Shown: positions 35,808-44,816, numbered from the stretch's first letter. The stretch: DNA of 64,000 nt from Streptomyces ambofaciens ATCC 23877 (GCF_001267885.1 NZ_CP012382.1:2715001-2779000), one strand, 5' to 3'. Numbers and translations are program-made. Notes: generated from the sequence alone by a model not told the origin.

Positions 35808-36250
35808 CGCCAGTCCCCGTCGGTGTCGGTCGCCTCCTCGGCGGCCTTGAGCTCGGCGTGCTCCGCCGCCTTGCCGCGGGTCTCCTTGGCGTCGGCGGGC
35901 AGCTCCAGCTCGGGGCAGTCCTTCCAGAGCCGCTCCAGGGCGTAGAAGACGCGCTCCTCGCTGTGCTGGACGTGGACGACGATGTCGACGTAGTCGAGCA
36001 GGACCCAGCGGGCCTCGCGGTCGCCCTCGCGGCGTACCGGCTTGGCGCCGAGCTGCTTGTTGAGCCGTTCCTCGATCTCGTCGACGATCGACTTGACCTG
36101 GCGGTCGTTGGGCGCGGAGGCCAGCAGGAAGGCGTCCGTGATCGACAGCACGTCGCTGACGTCGTAGGCGATGACGTCGTGGGCGAGCTTGTCGGCTGCC
36201 GCCTGTGCGGCGGCGTTGATGAGTTCGATGGAGCGGTCGGTCGCGGTCAC
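35804..36250 (-). CDS. rsfS: ribosome silencing factor RsfS
   Basis: This 148-residue protein matches RsfS/Iojap, which binds L14 on the 50S subunit and blocks joining with 30S. It has VTATDRSIELINAAAQAAAD, AYDVSDVLSITDAFLLASAP, NDRQVKSIVDEIEERL, ARWVLLDYVDIVVHVQHSEE and FYALERLWKDC. The GTG at 36250 gives the canonical start; the frame upstream to 36295 is not conserved-looking. It has an acidic C-terminal extension of about 30 residues. It overlaps the histidine phosphatase gene. Confidence 0.93.
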   Translation of the reverse strand: MTATDRSIELINAAAQAAADKLAHDVIAYDVSDVLSITDAFLLASAPNDRQVKSIVDEIEERLNKQLGAKPVRREGDREARWVLLDYVDIVVHVQHSEERVFYALERLWKDCPELELPADAKETRGKAAEHAELKAAEEATDTDGDWR

Positions 36251-36334
36251 TGCCTGGCTTTCGGGTCGGCGGTCGGTTGACCTCAAGGGTCTCACGACCG
36301 CCGACGGTGGCCCACGTGACGACCGCGCCTCCCC

Positions 36335-38176
36335 CTAGGACGCCGGTTCGTAGTCCTGGCCGAGGACGACGGAGACCCTCGCGTTCGCGGAGACCTCGCC
36401 CTGGGTGACGGAGCCGGTGGGCAGGCCCAGGGTCTGGGCGACCTGGACGGCGTCCTCCTTGTCGGCGGCCTTCGCGTAGACCACCTTCGACGTCGCCTCG
36501 GTGCCGGAGGCGGTGCCGCCCTCCAGGAAGGTGAAGCCGCCGTTCAGGAGGACGACGCGGGCCTTGCCGGTGCGGTCCTCGACGCCGGTGGCGTTGCGCA
36601 CGGAGACGCTGACGGCCGCGTCCTCGTCGGGGCTCTTGGCGGTGCCGCCGAGGACGTCCTTGACGACGCTGTCGCTCGCCTCGGCGCTGAGCCTGCCGTC
36701 GCCCTGGACGGGCAGCAGCGCGGTCTTGAAGTCGCCGCCCTTGGCGAGGTCGGAGAGCCCGGCGAGGAAGGAGCCGAGGTCCTTGTCGGTCAGCGGCGGG
36801 TCGAGGATCAGCCCGAGCGTCTGGATGGTGGTCGTCGCGGCCTGCGGGTCGGAGGACAGCTTGCGCAGCACTCCCTGCATGACCTGGCCGAACCGTTGGA
36901 GCTGGGCGTTGGCCTCCTCGCCGGAGCCGCGGTGCGTGGCATAGGCGACGGCCATCTTGCCGCTGAGGGTCCGGCCCTCGCCCCGGTGCACGAGCGGCGT
37001 GGCGCCCTTGTCCTTGGCCGCCGGGTCGGGGACGTCGGTGTCGGTGTCGACCTCGATGTTGCCGACCAGGTCGACGAGGATCTGGAGGTAGGGCGTGTCC
37101 AGGCGCCAGGTGCCTTCGATGTCGGTGCCGAGGGCCGAGTCGAGCGCGGTCCGGGTCGCGTCGGGACCGTCGTCGTCGACGGAGGCGGCGAGCGTGGTGG
37201 TGGTGCCGTCGTCACCGGTGAGGGCGAGCGCGTTGGGCACCAGTACGGCGGTGCCCTGCTTGGTCGTGGTGTTGTCGACGAGCAGCGCGGTGGAGGTGCC
37301 GCCGCCCTTCGTGTCGTGCAGGTGGACGGCGATGACGTCGCGTTTCTGGGCGCCCGCCGCCGTCGTGCCGCCCGTCCTGTCGTCCGAGGAGGACACGCCG
37401 GGCAGCTTCCCGGCGTACCAGAGATAGCCGACGCCGCCGGCCGCGACCAGCGCCAGGACGACGGCCAGGGCGACGACACGCGCGCGTGCGCGCCGCCGGG
37501 CCTCCTCACGGCGCTCGGTGCGGTTCTCCGTGAACTTCATCCAGTCGATGACGTCCTCGGAGTCGTCGGTGGGCTCCTCGACGAAGGCGAACTGCTCGGT
37601 CCGGTAGTCCCGGTCGGGTCCGGCGTCGTCGGCGAAGGCGTCCGTCTCCGGTTCCTCACGCGGGCCGGCCTGCTGCGGGATGTGGGCGGTCTGCTCGGCG
37701 ACCCGGGGCTGCCGGCCACCGGTCGCGGCGGCCCGGCCGTAGGGGTCCTGGGGCGACTGCCCGTGCGGGCCGGCGGTGTAACCGTCGTAGGTGCCGGGGG
37801 CGGGCGTGGGCGGCTGCTGACCGGTGTCCCAGCCGCCCTGGGAACCGTAGGGGTCGTACGGCTGCCCGCCCGGCTGCTGGGTGCCCGCGGCGTACGGGTC
37901 GTAGCCGTAACCCTGCTGCCCGTACTGTCCGACCTGCTGCTGGGCGTACGGATCGTCCTGGGCCTGCGGGTACTGCTCGCCCCGCTGTCCGTACTGCTCG
38001 CCCTGCTGCTGGGCGTACTGCCCGCCCTGGGCCTGCGCGTACGGGTCGTAGGACTGCTGCCCGCCGGAGCGGTCCGGGGCCTGGGCCTGGCGGTAGACCG
38101 GCCGGCCGTACTCGTCGTAGCCGACGAGTTCGTACTGGTCGGCGCCGCCGTACCCCGCGTCGTATCCGTCGTTCAC
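36335..38176 (-). CDS. LCP-like / LytR C-terminal domain membrane protein with Gln/Tyr-rich tail
   Basis: This 613-residue protein starts at GTG 38176 after GAGGGGC. Residues 1-150 are a low-complexity cytoplasmic region rich in Gly, Gln, Tyr and Pro (YDPYAQAQ, GEQYGQRGEQYPQAQ). One membrane helix lies at about 232-255 (VVALAVVLALVAAGGVGYLW). The outside part holds an LCP-like domain (about 290-480) in which the usual Arg-rich lipid-binding motif is weak (AVAYATHRGSGEEANAQLQR), then a LytR_C domain (about 520-613; VSVRNATGVEDRTGKARVVL, VVLGQDYEPAS). LCP enzymes attach wall polymers to peptidoglycan; this one may have lost catalysis. It lies between nadD and rsfS on the same strand. Confidence 0.82.
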   Translation of the reverse strand: MNDGYDAGYGGADQYELVGYDEYGRPVYRQAQAPDRSGGQQSYDPYAQAQGGQYAQQQGEQYGQRGEQYPQAQDDPYAQQQVGQYGQQGYGYDPYAAGTQQPGGQPYDPYGSQGGWDTGQQPPTPAPGTYDGYTAGPHGQSPQDPYGRAAATGGRQPRVAEQTAHIPQQAGPREEPETDAFADDAGPDRDYRTEQFAFVEEPTDDSEDVIDWMKFTENRTERREEARRRARARVVALAVVLALVAAGGVGYLWYAGKLPGVSSSDDRTGGTTAAGAQKRDVIAVHLHDTKGGGTSTALLVDNTTTKQGTAVLVPNALALTGDDGTTTTLAASVDDDGPDATRTALDSALGTDIEGTWRLDTPYLQILVDLVGNIEVDTDTDVPDPAAKDKGATPLVHRGEGRTLSGKMAVAYATHRGSGEEANAQLQRFGQVMQGVLRKLSSDPQAATTTIQTLGLILDPPLTDKDLGSFLAGLSDLAKGGDFKTALLPVQGDGRLSAEASDSVVKDVLGGTAKSPDEDAAVSVSVRNATGVEDRTGKARVVLLNGGFTFLEGGTASGTEATSKVVYAKAADKEDAVQVAQTLGLPTGSVTQGEVSANARVSVVLGQDYEPAS

Positions 38177-38192
38177 CGGTGCCCCTCTCGGC

Positions 38193-38903
38193 TCACTCGC
38201 CGCGGTACAGCTGGCGCTTGTCGATATAGCGCACCACTCCGTCGGGCACCAGGTACCAGACGGGATCGCCCTGAGCGACTCTCGCACGGCAGTCCGTGGA
38301 GGAGATGGCGAGGGCGGGGACCTCGACGAGCGAGACTCCACCCTTGGGAAGCCCGGCGTCCGTGAGCGTGTGGCCGGGCCGGGTGACGCCGATGAAGTGT
38401 GCCAGGGAGAACAGTTCCTCGCTGTCGCGCCAGGTGAGGATCTGGGCGAGGGCGTCGGCGCCGGTGATGAAGAACAGGTCCGCGTCCGCGTTGAGGGCGG
38501 CCAGGTCGCGCAGGGTGTCCACGGTGTAGGTGGGACCGCCGCGGTCGATGTCGATGCGGCTGACCGAGAACTGGGGGTTCTCGACGGTGGCGACGACCGT
38601 CATCAGGTAGCGGTCCTCGGCCGCGGAGACCGTGCGGTGGCTCTTCTGCCAGGGCTGCCCGGTGGGCACGAACACCACCTCGTCGAGGTGGAACTGCGCG
38701 GCGACCTCACTGGCCGCCACGAGGTGTCCGTGGTGGATCGGGTCGAAGGTGCCGCCCATGACGCCGAGGCGGCGCTTGCCCGACGGCGACGGGCCGTTGC
38801 CCGGTCCGGTGGCGCGCGCGGGCACCGCGCGGTTCTGCGTGCCGCGCGCCGGAGCGTGCGCCGTGTCGTGCGCCGGACCGGTAGGCATGTCCTGCTCTCC
38901 CAT
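38193..38903 (-). CDS. nadD: nicotinate-nucleotide adenylyltransferase
   Basis: This protein of up to 236 residues makes nicotinate adenine dinucleotide from NaMN and ATP in NAD synthesis. The nucleotidyltransferase motif [20 protein letters not shown] (about residues 47-66) and the C-terminal [10 protein letters not shown] motif are diagnostic. The core starts near residue 42, so the first 40 residues, rich in Ala/Pro/Gly, are a non-conserved extension and a later start is possible. It ends 16 bases before the LCP-like gene. The nadD-LCP-rsfS order is common in actinobacteria. Confidence 0.93.
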   Translation of the reverse strand: MGEQDMPTGPAHDTAHAPARGTQNRAVPARATGPGNGPSPSGKRRLGVMGGTFDPIHHGHLVAASEVAAQFHLDEVVFVPTGQPWQKSHRTVSAAEDRYLMTVVATVENPQFSVSRIDIDRGGPTYTVDTLRDLAALNADADLFFITGADALAQILTWRDSEELFSLAHFIGVTRPGHTLTDAGLPKGGVSLVEVPALAISSTDCRARVAQGDPVWYLVPDGVVRYIDKRQLYRGE

Positions 38904-38975
38904 GCGTGCAGACCCTACCGGCCCGGCCTGAGGGCTCCTGCCGGGCCCACGGTCCCCGGGTCCGCGGCCCCGTGC

Positions 38976-39143
38976 TCAGCGGTCGCGGTTGAACCGGGTG
39001 GTGATCCACAGCAGGAGCATCAGGATGACGAACGCGCCGATGCCGGTGACGTAAGGGCTGAGACTCTCGTGGTTGCCGCCGTGCTCCTCGCCGCCCTCGG
39101 AGGCGAGGGTCACGATCTGGGCAGCGGTGCTGTGGAAGCTCAT
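38976..39143 (-). CDS. mini membrane protein, 55 aa
   Basis: The 56-codon frame gives MSFHSTAAQIVTLASEGGEE, a His/Gly-rich stretch, one hydrophobic helix (YVTGIGAFVILMLLLWITT) and a basic end TRFNRDR. It is therefore a small single-pass protein with a short positive cytoplasmic tail. The Shine-Dalgarno is weak (GAAG). It lies upstream of nadD on the same strand. No family name is known to me, though such a gene next to nadD is often annotated in streptomycetes. Confidence 0.65.
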   Translation of the reverse strand: MSFHSTAAQIVTLASEGGEEHGGNHESLSPYVTGIGAFVILMLLLWITTRFNRDR

Positions 39144-39274
39144 CTTCGGCAGGACCTATCCGGTGTGGGCGGAATAAAGACGTCGGCTCATCGTATGCGG
39201 GCGTCTCACGGGCGATCACGCCGACTCCGCCGTTGGGGACCGGCCGGGGAGCTCCGGGGAACCTTCGGATCTCC

Positions 39275-39436
39275 TCAGTCGTCCTTCCGCTTGTACCCCC
39301 GCAGCAGGAACCACGCGGTCAGCACGCAGCCCACCACCATCACGATCAGCACCACCCGGAGCAGATTTCCCGCCCCTTGCTGTTCGGCCGCGGTCGCCGC
39401 CGTGGCGAGCCAGTCGGTGTGGGGGGTGTGCGCCAT
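39275..39436 (-). CDS. mini membrane protein, 53 aa
   Basis: ATG 39436 follows an excellent AAGGAGT site seven bases upstream. The product (MAHTPHTDWLATAATAAEQQ, then NLLRVVLIVMVVGCVLTAWF, ending LLRGYKRKDD) is a single-pass membrane protein of 53 residues with a positive cytoplasmic end. It diverges from the M48 protease gene 142 bases away. Function is unknown. Its size and topology resemble the 55-residue protein nearby. Confidence 0.7.
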   Translation of the reverse strand: MAHTPHTDWLATAATAAEQQGAGNLLRVVLIVMVVGCVLTAWFLLRGYKRKDD

Positions 39437-39578
39437 GACGTGGACTCCTTCGTTGCCCTGCCCGTCCACGGTATCTCCGCCTAGGCTGGGCTCGGCTCCG
39501 GGGGCGCAAAGGGCCGCACAAGGGTTCGTAAAGGGCCGGCCAGAAGCACGGGCCACACACACGCACATGGGGGATGAC

Positions 39579-40721
39579 ATGTCCGACGGCCACCAGCACA
39601 ACGGGCACGAGAACGTGCCGAGCAGGCAGCGCAGGCGCTTCCCCGGAATCTCCTCGCGTGCGTACGAGCACCCCGCCGACCGCAGCGCCCTGGTGGCGTT
39701 GCGCAAGCTGAGCGGATTCGACACGGTCTTCAAGGCGCTCAGCGGGCTGCTGCCCGAGCGGAGCCTCAGGCTGCTGTTCCTGTCCGACTCGGTGCGGGTC
39801 TCGGACCGGCAGTTCGCCCATCTGAACGTCATGCTGCGCGACGCCTGCTACATCCTGGACCTGGAGAAGGTCCCCCCGATGTACGTCAACCAGGACCCGA
39901 CGCCGAACGCGATGTGCATCGGCCTGGACGAGCCGATCATCGTCGTCACCACGGGCCTCGTCGAGCTGCTGGACGAGGAGGAGATGCGGGCGGTCGTCGG
40001 GCACGAGGTCGGGCACGCGCTGTCCGGGCACTCGGTCTACCGGACCGTCCTGCTCTTCCTGACGTCGCTCGCCGTCCGGGTCGCCTGGATCCCCCTGGGG
40101 AACCTGGCGATCATGGCGATCGTGACGGCGCTGCGCGAGTGGTTCCGCAAGTCGGAGCTGTCCGCCGACCGCGCGGGTCTGCTGGTCGGCCAGGACCTCC
40201 AGGCCTCCATGCGGGGCCTGATGAAGATCGCGGGTGGCAACCACCTGCACGAGATGAACGTGGACGCGTTCCTGGAGCAGGCCGACGAGTACGAGGCCGG
40301 GGGCGACCTGCGCGACTCCGTGCTGAAGATCCTGAACGTGCTGCCCCGCTCCCACCCCTTCACCACGGTGCGGGCCGCCGAGCTGAAGAAGTGGGCGGAG
40401 TCCCGGGACTACCAGCGGATCATGGACGGCCACTATGCGCGGCGCGAGGAGGACAAGGACACCTCGGTCCGCGACTCCTTCCGCCAGTCGGCGTCCAGCT
40501 ACGCCACGGACGTGCGCGACTCCAAGGACCCCCTGATGAAGCTGGTCAACGACATCGCCGGCGGTGCCGGTGACCTCGGGGACCGGATGCGGCGGGGCTT
40601 CGGCGGCTTCACGGCCTCCCGGCCGAGGCCGCCCCAGGACGCCGGCGGACCGTCCGAGGGCCCGGAGGGGACCGGCGGCACGGACACGCCGGACGACCGC
40701 CCGCCTCGCGACGGCGCCTGA
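39579..40721 (+). CDS. M48 family zinc metalloprotease
   Basis: This 380-residue protein carries the zinc motif VVGHEVGHALSGH (HExxH, about residues 141-145) and the third-ligand region ELSADRAGLLV (about 195). A hydrophobic segment RTVLLFLTSLAVRVAWIPLG follows the active site. It is an HtpX/Ste24-like membrane-associated peptidase that probably degrades misfolded membrane proteins. The C-terminal 50 residues are disordered Pro/Gly/Asp-rich. ATG 39579 is preferred over 39567 because GGGGGA lies just before it. It is monocistronic and converges on a membrane-protein gene. Confidence 0.85.
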   Translation: MSDGHQHNGHENVPSRQRRRFPGISSRAYEHPADRSALVALRKLSGFDTVFKALSGLLPERSLRLLFLSDSVRVSDRQFAHLNVMLRDACYILDLEKVPPMYVNQDPTPNAMCIGLDEPIIVVTTGLVELLDEEEMRAVVGHEVGHALSGHSVYRTVLLFLTSLAVRVAWIPLGNLAIMAIVTALREWFRKSELSADRAGLLVGQDLQASMRGLMKIAGGNHLHEMNVDAFLEQADEYEAGGDLRDSVLKILNVLPRSHPFTTVRAAELKKWAESRDYQRIMDGHYARREEDKDTSVRDSFRQSASSYATDVRDSKDPLMKLVNDIAGGAGDLGDRMRRGFGGFTASRPRPPQDAGGPSEGPEGTGGTDTPDDRPPRDGA

Positions 40722-40760
40722 GGGAGCGAAGGACCGGGGGACACCTGAGGGGCCTGCTCC

Positions 40761-40840
40761 GCACGCCCTCGGCCGGCCGCCGCACGCTCCCGGCCGGCCG
40801 GGTACGCCCTCGGCCGGCTCCTCACGCCTTCGGCTGGGCG
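40761..40840. repeat. 21-bp tandem repeat covering the stop codon of the adjacent gene
   Basis: Units of about 21 bases starting GCACGCCCTCGGCCGGC occur at 40761, 40782 and 40803 (20 bases). A fourth, diverged unit (CACGCCTTCGGCTGG) begins at 40823 inside the coding end of the minus-strand gene. The stop codon (40822-40824) lies at the junction of the third and fourth units. Confidence 0.75.
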
Positions 40841-41892
40841 CTCGCCGCGAGGGTGCCGCACAGGGCCGTGGCGTTGTCGGTGGTGTAGGGGTCGGTGCCC
40901 GCCGGGGCGCTGGTCCTGACGCTCTGGCCGGCGAGCAGCGGCCGGAGGTGGTTCGCCGAGTCCTCCGCGCAGGACAGCGGACCGGCCTGGACGTAGGAGG
41001 CCACGAGCTGCGTCTGGTGCAGGCGCAGGTCCTCCCGGTCGAAGCGGAAGTGCAGCTCGCGCCGGACGGTGAACAGCGACGCCTCGGCCCGGTCGTCGCC
41101 GGCGGGCCGCAGGGGGTAGACCATGGTGTGGTCGGCGGTGACCTCGAGCGTGGACGCCTCGGTCTCCGCGATCCGCAGACTGCCCTTCACCCGGATCTCG
41201 TCGTCGGTCAGCTGGGCGCGGCCCGGGTCGAAGCGCACCAGCCAGCCGGTGGGCGTGTGCCGGCCGTCCGCGGTGGGCCGCTCGAAGCTCTCGTCGAACT
41301 GGTCGAGCTGGTCCGGGTCCAGCAGCACCCGCACCGAACGGACCTCCCCGCGGCCGAGCACCTCCGGGTCGAGCGCCGAGCGGACGATGTAGTTCTTGGC
41401 GGTCGTCAACGCGTTGAGCACCTGGTCCTCCGAGAAGTGCGCGGTGCGCCGGGCGCCGGGCAGCGGGACGCCCTCGGCGGCGGACCGGAAGTGCGCGGCG
41501 GGACTGTGCTCGTACAGGTGGAGGGCGTCCTGCGCGCCGGGCACCCGCTCCTGGGGGGCGAGCGGGACGACGGTCATCCGCACCGGCTCGGCGGCCCGCT
41601 GGTCGCCGGGGCTCTGGTAGGGGTGCCGTACGCCCATGTAGAGGGCGGTGCCGAAGGCCACGGCGATCAGCACGACGAGGATCAGCGCCTGACGGGAGAG
41701 GCCGGCCCGGCGCAGCGGCGTACGGCGGCGCACGGCGGGCGTGTGGTCGGCCATGCGCTCCTGCGCGGAGAACTCCTGGAGGCGGGCAGCGCGGACGAAC
41801 GACTCGTCGAAGACGACGGATCGGTACTCGTCCTCTCCGCCTCCGGGGGAGCCCTCGGGCGTCCCTCCGGGCGGGTCGCCAAGCCCTGCCAT
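40822..41892 (-). CDS. single-pass membrane protein sharing an SVVFDExFVRAA motif with its neighbour
   Basis: This 356-residue protein has a cytoplasmic N-terminus with DEYRSVVFDESFVRAARLQE (about residues 20-40), one membrane helix (ALILVVLIAVAFGTALYMGV, about 70-90) and a 260-residue extracytoplasmic domain with two Cys (GPLSCAED, ATALCGTL) that may form a disulphide. I recognise no enzyme motif; homologues seem limited to actinobacteria. The next upstream gene on the same strand encodes a second membrane protein with the same N-terminal motif. The last residues (AASAQPKA) and the stop are encoded within a tandem repeat. Confidence 0.75.
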   Translation of the reverse strand: MAGLGDPPGGTPEGSPGGGEDEYRSVVFDESFVRAARLQEFSAQERMADHTPAVRRRTPLRRAGLSRQALILVVLIAVAFGTALYMGVRHPYQSPGDQRAAEPVRMTVVPLAPQERVPGAQDALHLYEHSPAAHFRSAAEGVPLPGARRTAHFSEDQVLNALTTAKNYIVRSALDPEVLGRGEVRSVRVLLDPDQLDQFDESFERPTADGRHTPTGWLVRFDPGRAQLTDDEIRVKGSLRIAETEASTLEVTADHTMVYPLRPAGDDRAEASLFTVRRELHFRFDREDLRLHQTQLVASYVQAGPLSCAEDSANHLRPLLAGQSVRTSAPAGTDPYTTDNATALCGTLAASAQPKA

Positions 41893-42013
41893 ACCTTCAG
41901 GGTGGGTCGGCGGCAGCTCGTGTAAACGCGACGGGGCGGGTCAAGATGGGACACGTTTCCCGGCCGCCGGGCGGTGGCTCGGGGGCTGCGCGATGACCGG
42001 GCCGGGCGGTGGC

Positions 42014-42583
42014 TCAGGGGCTGCGCGGAATGACCGGGACGGCCGGCTGGGAGTAGTCGGCGGAGGCCGAGGGCGTCGCGGTACCGCCCTGCTCGGGGCC
42101 GGTGGAGGCAGGTGGCGGCACCTGCTGGGTACCGCCGCCCGAGGACGCGCCCCGGTAGACGGCCACGAAGGCCAGCGCGACCATGCCGACCCCCATCACC
42201 AGGGCGAGCATCCAGGCCACGGGCCGGTGCCAGCGGACCTGTTTCCCGGAGGCGGGAGGAGCGCCGTACGGGCGGTCGAGGAGGTCCCGGTCGTCGTCCG
42301 GGTCGTCGAGGTCGGGGTCGTGGCCGAAATCGCCGTACCCGTCGTCGTAGCGCTCGGCTCTGCTGCGGCCGCGGCGGGCCGCCTCCGCCTCGGTGGCCTC
42401 GGCTCGGGCCTCCGCGGCGGCCAGGAGGCGTTCGACGGCGGTCGGCTCGTGCACCACGGCCGCCCGTACGAAGTCCTCGTCGAAGACCACGGAGGCGAAC
42501 TCTTCGTCCGACACCCCGCGGTCGTGATCGTCGTCGGGCTCCCAGCCGTCAGGGAACGGCCTACCCCCCACGTCCTCCGGCAC
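42014..42583 (-). CDS. small membrane protein with the same SVVFDExFVRAA motif
   Basis: This 189-residue protein has an acidic N-terminus containing EEFASVVFDEDFVRAAVVHE (about residues 28-47), an Ala/Glu/Arg-rich helix, an Asp-rich stretch (DPDLDDPDDDRD), one membrane helix (AWMLALVMGVGMVALAFVAV, about 122-141) and a short Pro/Ser/Thr-rich outer tail. The motif is shared almost residue for residue with the 356-residue protein downstream, so the two probably interact with a common cytoplasmic partner. GTG 42583 is assigned; no clear ribosome site is visible. Confidence 0.72.
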   Translation of the reverse strand: MPEDVGGRPFPDGWEPDDDHDRGVSDEEFASVVFDEDFVRAAVVHEPTAVERLLAAAEARAEATEAEAARRGRSRAERYDDGYGDFGHDPDLDDPDDDRDLLDRPYGAPPASGKQVRWHRPVAWMLALVMGVGMVALAFVAVYRGASSGGGTQQVPPPASTGPEQGGTATPSASADYSQPAVPVIPRSP

Positions 42584-42773
42584 GGGACCAGAGTAGACCT
42601 GGGGGGTCGTTTTGGGCAGACCGCGGGGAAATTCATCCGGTGGGTGAGATGCCCCGATCGGAGCAGGGGCGCCACCGCGGGCGGGTGCCGGTCACCTGTG
42701 CCCCGGCGCGCGCCTCGGCGCGGCTGTGGCCGGGCCGGCGCGGCACCGTCCGTCGGTGCCGCGGGGGGGCCGC

Positions 42774-44060
42774 TCAGCGCCGTACGTGCCCGTCACCGGT
42801 GACGATGTACTTGGTACTGGTCAGCTCGGGCAGCCCCATCGGCCCCCGGGCGTGCAGCTTCTGCGTGGAGATGCCGATCTCGGCTCCGAAGCCGAACTGG
42901 CCGCCGTCGGTGAAGCGGGTGGAGGTGTTCACCGCGACGGTGGTGGAGTCGACCAGCTGGGTGAAGCGGCGGGCGGCCTGCTGGGAGGTGGTCACGATGG
43001 CCTCGGTGTGACCGGAGGTCCACAGCCGGATGTGCTCGACGGCCCGGTCCAGGGAGTCGACGACCGCCGCGGCGATGTCGTAGGACAGGTACTCCGTCTC
43101 CCAGTCCTCCGGCGTGGCCTCCACGACGGTCGCCTTGGTGTCCTTGGCGTGGGCCAGCACGCGCTCGTCGGCGTGCACGGTGACCCCGGCCTCGGCGAGG
43201 GCGTCCAGCGCGCGGGGGAGGAAGTCGGCGGCGATGTCCTGGTGGACCAGGAGGGTCTCGGCCGCGTTGCAGACGCCGACGCGCTGCGCCTTGGAGTTGA
43301 TGAGGATGTCGACGGCCATGTCGAGGTCGGCCTGCGCGTCGACGTAGACGTGGCAGTTGCCGGTGCCGGTCTCGATGACCGGGACGGTGGACTCCTGGAC
43401 GACCGTGTTGATCAGCGAGGCGCCACCGCGCGGGATGAGCACGTCGACCAGTCCGCGGGCCCGCATCAGCTCGCGCACGCTCTCGCGGCTCTCGCCGGGC
43501 ACGAGCTGCACGGCGTCGGCGGGCAGCCCGGCCCCGCCCACGGCGTCGCGGACCACCCGGACGAGGGCGGTGTTGGACTGGTAGGCGGAGGAGGAGCCGC
43601 GGAGCAGGACCGCGTTGCCGGACTTCAGGCACAGGGCGGCGGCGTCGACCGTCACGTTGGGCCGGCCCTCGTAGATGATGCCGACCACGCCGAGCGGCAC
43701 GCGGACCTGGCGCAGGTCGATGCCGTTGGGGAGCGTGGAGCCGCGCACCACCTCGCCGACCGGGTCGGGCAGCGCGGCGACGTCGCGCACGTCGGAGGCG
43801 ATGGCGCGGACCCGCTCCGGCGTCAGGGTCAGCCGGTCGATGATGGCCTCGCTGGTCCCGGCGGCGCGGGCCTTGGCCACGTCCTGGGCGTTGGCCTCGA
43901 CGATCTCGCTCGTACGGACCTCCAGCGCGTCCGCGACGGCGAGCAGCGCGTCGTCCTTGGCGGCCCGCGGCAGCGGCGCGAGGTCGGCCGCGGCGGCCTT
44001 GGCCCGGTAGGCGGCCCGGGTGACCGGGGACATCGAGTCGTACGGCGAGAGCGTGGTCAT
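42774..44060 (-). CDS. proA: gamma-glutamyl phosphate reductase
   Basis: This 428-residue ProA reduces gamma-glutamyl phosphate to glutamate semialdehyde, the second step of proline synthesis. It has [31 protein letters not shown] and the active-site Cys in [18 protein letters not shown]. Further family signatures are [20 protein letters not shown] and [20 protein letters not shown]. Length matches the family. It is followed upstream on the same strand by a small unknown gene and proB, the usual proline cluster. Confidence 0.96.
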   Translation of the reverse strand: MTTLSPYDSMSPVTRAAYRAKAAAADLAPLPRAAKDDALLAVADALEVRTSEIVEANAQDVAKARAAGTSEAIIDRLTLTPERVRAIASDVRDVAALPDPVGEVVRGSTLPNGIDLRQVRVPLGVVGIIYEGRPNVTVDAAALCLKSGNAVLLRGSSSAYQSNTALVRVVRDAVGGAGLPADAVQLVPGESRESVRELMRARGLVDVLIPRGGASLINTVVQESTVPVIETGTGNCHVYVDAQADLDMAVDILINSKAQRVGVCNAAETLLVHQDIAADFLPRALDALAEAGVTVHADERVLAHAKDTKATVVEATPEDWETEYLSYDIAAAVVDSLDRAVEHIRLWTSGHTEAIVTTSQQAARRFTQLVDSTTVAVNTSTRFTDGGQFGFGAEIGISTQKLHARGPMGLPELTSTKYIVTGDGHVRR

Positions 44061-44132
44061 GGGGGAAGCGTAGTGCGCCGGACAGGCCCGTTCACCGGCC
44101 GTCCCAAACCCCGAGACATGCCCCGGACGGCG

Positions 44133-44681
44133 TCAAAAGGGGTGCACCCCGACCGGGGTGGCCGGGGCGGGGCCGTACCCGGCGGCGATGCGCTGGTGGT
44201 AGGTGGCCCGGTCGATGACCTCCAGGCCGACGATCTCCCAGGGCGGCAGCCCCGCGGTCTGCCGGTGCTCGCCCCACAGGCGCAGCGCGACCGCGGCGGC
44301 GTCGTGCAGGTCGCGGGCCTCCTCCCAGTACCGGATCTCCGCGTGGTCGTCGGCGTACCGGCTGGTCAGCAGGAAGGGGTGGTCGTGGGCGAGCTGTTCC
44401 AGGGCGCGCCGCACCTCGGTGAGCGGGGCGCGGGCACCGGAGACGCTGAGGGTGACGTGCCACAGGCGCGGGGTGTGCTCGGGCTCCTCGCCCCGGAAGC
44501 GGTCGCCGGCCGCGACGCTGGTCAGCGGGCGCTCCTCGCCGGCCGGACGGGGCCCGCCGCGGCTTCCGCGGGCGCCGGTGCCGCCGCCGCGGGAGGCGGT
44601 GTTCCCACCGCGGGAACCGGTGCCGCCGCGGTACCCCGTACCACCGCGGGACGCCGCCGTCCCAGGGCGCACTCCGCTCAC
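44133..44681 (-). CDS. conserved hypothetical protein with RG-rich N-terminus, between proB and proA
   Basis: The start is GTG 44681, placed by AAGGAGG six bases upstream, giving 182 residues. The first 45 residues are an Arg/Gly-rich low-complexity region with repeated RGG (YRGGTGSRGG, TASRGGGTGARGSRGG), reminiscent of RNA-binding RGG boxes. The remaining 130 residues form a folded domain (RLWHVTLSVSGARAPLTEVR, HDHPFLLTSRYADDHAEIRY, LPPWEIVGLEVIDRATYHQR) that I do not recognise. It lies between proB and proA on the same strand and is probably co-transcribed with them. Confidence 0.72.
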   Translation of the reverse strand: MSGVRPGTAASRGGTGYRGGTGSRGGNTASRGGGTGARGSRGGPRPAGEERPLTSVAAGDRFRGEEPEHTPRLWHVTLSVSGARAPLTEVRRALEQLAHDHPFLLTSRYADDHAEIRYWEEARDLHDAAAVALRLWGEHRQTAGLPPWEIVGLEVIDRATYHQRIAAGYGPAPATPVGVHPF

Positions 44682-44816
44682 GACGGCCTCCTTCACGCAC
44701 ACGGCTCGGCCCGGTGGTCGGCCGGGCTTGTCCCTGGGGAAAGTTGAGCAGGCCTCGCAAGATCGCGGGGCGGTTTTGCGGAACGTCCACCGCCGATTCG
44801 GGGACGTTTCGACCCA

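Noticed and set aside
44781..44807. Terminator after proB (AACGTCC ... GGACGTT)
   Set aside because: Only 7-bp arms with a 13-base loop and no T-run; too weak to call.
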